64,000 nt of DNA. It comes from Terfezia claveryi (taxonomy: Eukaryota; Ascomycota; Pezizomycetes; Pezizales; Pezizaceae). Location: assembly GCA_015179025.1 (NCBI GenBank), contig WHUX01000092.1, positions 124,001 to 188,000 of the forward strand, given 5' to 3'. A program made the position numbers and the translations under genes. A model generated the notes under the pieces. It made no database searches. It saw only the letters and a program-made list of their open reading frames with translations, and had not been told where the DNA came from. Below are positions 57,869 to 64,000 of this stretch, piece by piece; position 1 is the first letter of the stretch; each line of letters begins with the position of its first letter.

Positions 57869-60800
57869 ATGGATCCTGCGGTGCCCACGCCAGGAGGGTC
57901 TGGGCCGTCCGCCGCATCCCTTATTCCTCCATACAATCCACAGATTCTGCTCGAATACCTGGTGGAGGTGTTGAAGGTAACGCTGGGTGCTTGTGATGGA
58001 GAAATCCAGTCGAATGGGAGTTTACTTTCAGCCTCGAGAAAGGGGGAGACGTTGGAGAAATGTCGACGATTTGCGTCGAGCTCAGAAACCTCACAATGTG
58101 CCATTTATGTCCTAAAGGAGGTCCTTGAGACGGAAGAAGCTACCCCAGATAACACTTGTATGTACTCTGTAGATTTAGATTACGTTGAACATTGAACCGG
58201 CGAACTGACACGGTACAGCTCCCCTAACCACTGTCGTATCGCAAACCCATGTTTACACTCTCACTACCGACCTGACATCTTCCACAAATACCGTAGCTTC
58301 CATAGCATTCATCAAGCGCCCTCAGCCGCTTGATGCCAACGTTCTTCTTCAGTCCCAAGTTCAGATAATAAACCTTCCCGGAGCTGTGACCCTGGGTACT
58401 GGAGGCCAGAGCGCTGTTTCACCGTTTGAAATTCTGCATTCAGTAGTGCATTTAGCTTTAGGGCCATATTTCGATGCATATACAAAAGGCCAGGAAGCAC
58501 AGAACAGTGGACGGAGTAATAAATTTGTGGACGCAGAAGCAAAGACAGGTAAGCCCTCACGAAACGGATTATCCGGAGTGCAATTGGATTTTGGAATAGG
58601 ATGCTGATACTTGCTATAGGTATTCCGGTCACAAAAAAGAAGCTTGCGGAGTTAGAGCTCTCACTTTTGCACTTACAACAAAATATCGAGATACCCGAAC
58701 TTTCCTTAACCCTTCACCCCATCATTCAGAAGGCCATAGACCAGGTACGTTCGCCCTGGCCTTTTTCATGATGCTGTCAATGTTGATAAACAATAGGCTA
58801 GAGAGACAAATACCCGTGCTACAATAGACCTGATACCGTCCGGCATTCTTAATGATACTGCTTTTCTTAATGCACTTCAGGCCACTGTGGGTTCGTGGGT
58901 CAAGTCCATTCGTTCCGTCGCAGAGATGTCACGGGATATGGAGAATGGCACGGCGACTCAGGAGATCAACTTCTGGCTGTCCATGGAAACTGCGCTGCGG
59001 GGGATTGAGGACCAGCTACGGAGTGATGGTGTGGCCCTCACTTTGGAAGTGTTGAAGCACGCAAAGCGATTCTTAGCCACAGTCAGTTTCATTGCCGACA
59101 CTGGTTTGAAAGAGGCCAATGATTTGGGTATGTTTGATCCCGCCACAGTGAAAATTGGGGGAACGTCTGGCTGACATCTCAAAGTCCAGAAATACAATCA
59201 ACTCATGCGCGAATTCCCTCTGGACGAACTACTATCTGCTACCACGCTCTCCAAGGTTCAGCATGCTGTCGTTCAGATTTTCAGCCACTTGAACAAGAAG
59301 CTGAAAATTTGCCCATACCCAATTAAACGTGCCCTGCCGCTGGTGGGTGCGATATCAGCTGATCTTGATGCTCAGCTTCATGCCCTTCTCAGTGGGCGTC
59401 GGTTGATGCATCTCGAATACAAGGATTTTGAGTCCTTGATGAATGTGGCAGAAGGGATTTTCAGGACTTGGAATGAGAATCTGAAGGACTTCCAAAATGT
59501 CACGAGAGACGTGATGAAGAAGCGAGGCGAGCGATTCATTCCCGTCAAAGTCACCCCAAGACATCAAAAGACGCAAGAGAGGCTTGCATATATCAAAGGC
59601 TTCAGGCATTCTCACGAGCAGTTGGCTCGGACCATTAGCAATGTGCTTGGGCCAGATACATTTGGCGGTGTTGGTGTAATTACAACTGGGCGGGAAGGAG
59701 CTGTTGCTGCTTTAGAGGATATTGGCGACGTCGATGCGGTGGAGGAAGTCGCTCAGGCATATGCCATTTTGAGAGACGTGGACGTTTTAGACGTTTCTCC
59801 AGAGGGGACCGAGATATGGATCGCGGCTGAGAATGCCTACAATGAACGCACCTCGAGAGTTGAGAACTCCATCATTGCCCGTCTGAGAGATCGACTAGCA
59901 ACGGCAAAGAACGCCAATGAGATGTTTCGAGTGTTCTCTAAATTCAACGCTCTTTTCATCAGGCCCAAGATTAGAGGTGCTATCCAGGAATATCAAGCTC
60001 AGTTGATAGAGAATGTCAAATTAGATATCGCAGCGTTGCATGAGCGGTTCAAGCAGCAATATGGCCACTCTGAGGCGCATGCCATGGCTCAGCTTCATGA
60101 TCTCCCTCCAATATCAGGAGCTATTATTTGGGCTCGACAGATTGAGCGCCAGCTGAACGCCTATATGAAGAGGGTGGAGGACATTCTCGGAAACCAGTGG
60201 GGAATGTATCATGAAGGCCAGAAGCTTCAAGGCGAGAGCAACAGCTTCAAGAAAAAATTGGATACTAAGCCAGTATGTACTGAGAGAACTTGAATTTGCA
60301 AATGGCCCTTGGCTAATGATATTAGATTTTCGATTCATGGCAAAATGAGGTGATGAAAAGGAATATCTCCATCTCTGGTCGCCTCTTTAGTATTACTCGC
60401 AACAGAGCTGCCGGAAATACCCTAGAGCTTGTAGTTAATTTTGACCATCAAGTGATTGCCCTGTTCAAAGAAGTCAGGAATCTTATCTGGTTAAATTTCG
60501 CCGTACCTCATTCAATCACAAACGTCTCGAAGGAAGCAAAAAGGGTGTACCCATACGCAGTCAGTTTGATGGAAACGGTCCGGACTTTTGCACAGGTTAA
60601 CCGTGTCATTGTTGAGATGTCCGATGTATCGATCCTCCTGAGTGGGTACCAGAATGATGTGCAGAACCTGATTATCAAGGGTATCCCCCTCAAGTGGGAA
60701 ACCTTTGTCAATCAATATGATATTCACTTGCGCAATATCCATTATCTACCGAACGGATCAGTGGACCCGTCGGCCACAATGGCAACGCGAGAAAGTAGGC

Positions 60801-63800
60801 ATGTCCAGTTTGTGAGAGATTTTGCTGGTGCAGTGTCAATTCTTCAACAAAAGACGCAGACCCTTGCAGATATCCACGAAAACTGTCAGAAAGCACTAGG
60901 TGAGCTACGAGCATGTCCTTTCGATTCAGAAACCTTTAAGCAGAAATTGGATACAATCCAGACTGCTGTTGATCAACTCAATCTCGAAAACTATGTCAAT
61001 CTTTCTCACTGGGTTGGTGAGCTCAATACCAAAATTGAATTGATCCTCCTCTCTAGGCTACAAGATGCGATAATACTTTGGATCGAGGTGTTTGAAGGTC
61101 AAAAGGCCGAGGGAGTAGATAGTGATATTCAGAGGAAGCGCTTTAGTAGGATTAGTGGCGATGGGCAAGATTCAGGAACTACAGCACAGGATACAAAGTT
61201 CAACCCGAATATGAAGAGATTAATTCACGAAATTTCGATCAAGAACCAAGTCATTTTCTTGGATCCCCCGTTGGAGTATGCAAGAGCAAGCTGGTTTTCT
61301 CAGCTACATAACTGGATTGGTATTGCTTGTTATTTGCCAAAGCTGAAAGCTTCGAGGTATGAGATGAGCATACATGTGACTACGGTTGACCTAGATCAGA
61401 GATTTTCAGACTTGCCATCTGCGTGTGCTCCCACTCTCTCAGAGGCGTACGCTGCAATCGAGAAGAAGTTGAGCACCGTGCGGGCCTATGTGGATGAATG
61501 GCTCCGCTTCCAGTCTCTTTGGGACTTGCAGTCAGAACAGGTCTACGGCGTCTTGGGAGATGATCTTTCGAAATGGCTCCAACTTCTGCAGGAGATCAGG
61601 AAAACCCGCTCCACCTTCGACACCTCGGAAGTCAGTCGGTCCTTTGGAAATCTCACAGTTGATTACGAGCAAGTTCAAACTAAAGTCAATGCCAAATACG
61701 ATCAATGGCAACATGATATCCTTCTCAAATTTGCAAACAAGCTCGGGAACCGTATGCGAGATACTCATGCTGAGATTGGGAAGGCCCGGCGTGATCTCGA
61801 GGTTCAATCCTTGGAGGCCTCTTCTACCGCTCAAGCCGTCTCTTTCATTACTATTGTTCAACAATGCAAGCGCAAAGTTAAATCGTGGGCACCCGAGGTT
61901 GAACTCTTCAAGCAGGGAGAAGCTACCTTGACTAGGCAAAGATATCAATTTCCGCAAGACTGGTTGTTCGTTGACCAAGTTGATGGCGAGTGGGCTGCGT
62001 TGAATGAAATCCTGGCGAGGAAGAGCAAGATCGTCCAAGATCAGACTGACGCCCTGCGGGCCAAGATTCTTGCGGAGGATAGGGTTGTTACGGATAAAAT
62101 TCACACTGTGATTGGAGAATGGAACGATCAGAAACCTGTCTCTGGCACTATTGCCCCAGAGGATGCATCGGCTACGCTCAGTACCTTTGAGACGAGATTG
62201 ACTGCCCTGAAGGGTGAATCTGAGATGGTATCCAAAGCCAAGGAAGCTCTCGATCTCCCCGCCGGCCCCGAAGATAAGCTGGCAGGCATTCTTGAAGAGG
62301 TTCAGGACTTCAAATCAGTGTGGTCATCTCTTTCTACAATTTGGAAGAGCTTAAATGATCTAAAAGACACTCCATGGTCAAGTGTGGTTACTAGGAAAAT
62401 TCGTCAACGTCTTGAAGACCTTATCAATATGACCAAGGATATGCCCAGCAGAATGAGACAATATGCGGCTTTCGAGCATATCCAAAATGTTCTTCGGACT
62501 TATGTCAAAGTCAACCCTTTGCTGGGAGACATGAAATCAGAAGCCGTTCGAGAACGACATTGGGGAAAGATCTTCAAGGCCTTGAAGCCAGGAAAGAGGG
62601 TGTTTGTGAGTTCCCTGACGCTAGGTACTGTATGGGACTTGAATTTAGCTGCTAGCGAGGCTGTCATCCGGGACATCATCGCACAAGCAACAGGAGAGAT
62701 GGCACTGGAAGAATTCTTGAAGCAAGTCCGCGAAACCTGGACAAGCTATGTCTTGGACCTCATCGGGTATCAGAACAAATGCCGTTTGATTCGAGGTTGG
62801 GACGACCTATTCGCCAAGTGTAGTGAAAATCTGAACTCTCTCCAAGCTATGAGGCATTCACCCTACTACAAGGAATTTGAGGAAGAAGCAGCTTCTTGGG
62901 AGGATAAACTCAACCGTGTGCACGTTCTGTTTGATATCTGGATTGATGTTCAACGACAGTGGGTTTACCTTGAGGGCGTCTTCACTGGAAATGCAGATAT
63001 TAAGCATCTTCTGCCCGTCGAATCGTCAAGATTCCAGAATATCAATTCAGAGTTCTTCACCGTGATGAAAAAGGTGTACAAGTCTCCTTTGGTTTTGGAT
63101 GTCCTCAACATTTCGGGTGTACAAAAGGCTCTTGAGCGTCTCGCTGAATTGCTCAACAAGATCCAGAAGGCTCTCGGTGAGTATCTTGAGCGTGAGCGAG
63201 TCTCATTCCCTAGGTTCTACTTTGTAGGAGACGAAGATTTGCTCGAAATTATCGGCAACAGCAATGACACGCACCGTGTTGCAAAGCACTTCAAGAAAAT
63301 GTTTGCTGGGCTTAATGGGCTCGTCTTGGGAGACGACTCCACGATTCTTGGGTTTACATCTAAAGAGGGCGAACAAGTCAATTTGAAGAAGGAAATCTCA
63401 CTCATCAAGACGCCCAAGATTAATGAATGGCTGACCGCCCTGGAGACAAACATGAAACTCACACTTGCAGAGTTACTCGCAGAATCGGTCCAGGAATTCC
63501 AGCAGATTTTCGAATGTGAAGAGTTGAATAAAGACTCATTCAGAGAATACATTGACAAATACCCTGCCCAGATTGTGGTCCTTGGTACACAGTGCGTATG
63601 GACCAACGCAGTGGAAAATTCTCTCCAAGCCGGTGGTGGCACATTGGCGGCCCTCTACGAGAAGGAGGTGAAGGTGCTTCAAATGTTGGCCATGACTGTC
63701 TTAGGTGATCTCGACCCTATCCAACGAAAGAAATGCGAGCACTTGATCACGGAATTCGTCCACCAGAGGGATGTGATATTTAGACTCAACGCAGCTCAGG

Positions 63801-64000
63801 CATCATCCACGGAGGAATACACATGGCTACTCCAAATGCGCTACACTTACAAGGACGAAGGTGAATATCTGCAACGCATTAAGATCCGGATGGCTAATGC
63901 CGAATTGGAGTACGGCTTTGAATACATTGGTGTTTGTGAACGATTAGTCCGAACGCCATTGACGGATAGGTGTTTCCTGACATTGACCCAAGCACTTTGC
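57869..64000 (+). CDS. DYN1: Cytoplasmic dynein heavy chain, N-terminal 1,946 residues (partial at window end)
   Basis: Exons are 57869-58157, 58219-58548, 58620-58744, 58797-59127, 59185-60272 and 60326 to the window end. All junctions keep phase, for example NDL + [17 protein letters not shown] and KKKLDTKP + IFDSWQNEV. The last exon stays open for 3,675 bases. The sequence covers the tail (DHC_N1: FMVF-type dimerisation region and intermediate-chain binding part, including [20 protein letters not shown]) and the linker (DHC_N2: [23 protein letters not shown] region read as [18 protein letters not shown]). It then reaches [20 protein letters not shown] and, at the edge, [17 protein letters not shown], just before the AAA1 Walker A loop. 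The full protein should be about 4,300 residues. This is the minus-end microtubule motor (nudA/ro-1 in moulds). Confidence 0.95.

Noticed and set aside
1..64000. CRISPR array, rRNA genes, secondary-metabolite cluster
   Set aside because: No regularly spaced repeat-spacer array, no rRNA segments and no synthase or P450 type genes were seen.

Overview
The window is nuclear DNA from a filamentous ascomycete (Pezizomycotina). The evidence is short introns of about 47-97 nt with GTAAGT/GTATGT-type donors and CTAAC/CTAAT-like branch sites, an intron-containing tRNA gene, and recognisable fungal proteins (Nup49, Fip1, Dcc1, Svf1, Pet8, a WDR48-type protein, cytoplasmic dynein). The sparse gene content, decayed transposons and lineage-specific repeats would suit a Pezizomycete (truffle or cup fungus), but that placement is an inference.

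Layout. 1-15.0 kb is gene-poor. It holds one split tRNA-Asn(GTT), a truncated OTT_1508-like deaminase gene, a rearranged LTR retrotransposon whose two LTRs face each other around a broken gag, a weak copia-like fragment and a dead LINE RNase H fragment. 15.1-16.2 kb is a PQ-loop membrane protein and 18.4-19.1 kb is a possible orphan gene. 21.5-29.8 kb is a core-gene block: NUP49 (-), a decayed PD-(D/E)xK-like repeat gene (-), FIP1 (+) and DCC1 (-). 32.2-37.5 kb is one large multi-exon RhoGEF gene. 37.5-44.2 kb is again empty apart from simple repeats and a hairpin. 44.2-64 kb is the densest part: SVF1 (+), a divergent histone H4 variant (+), a TilS-like tRNA lysidine synthetase (-) back-to-back with the mitochondrial SAM carrier PET8 (+), a WDR48/UAF1-type WD-repeat protein (-), and the N-terminal 1,946 codons of cytoplasmic dynein heavy chain (+), which leaves the window at the start of AAA1.

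Shared themes. TilS and PET8 share a 208-bp divergent promoter and both serve mitochondria. NUP49 (pore), FIP1 (3' processing), DCC1 (cohesion and replication), the H4 variant (chromatin) and WDR48 (deubiquitinase activation) are housekeeping nuclear functions. The RhoGEF and dynein genes serve polarity and transport. I see no biosynthetic cluster, CRISPR array or clearly new multi-gene system. The most notable items are the H4 variant with remodelled tail and C-terminal extension, the inverted-LTR element, a 32-nt candidate intron, and two one-base C-run frameshifts in the essential FIP1 gene that look like assembly errors. All exon models come from manual reading and are untested by transcript data.
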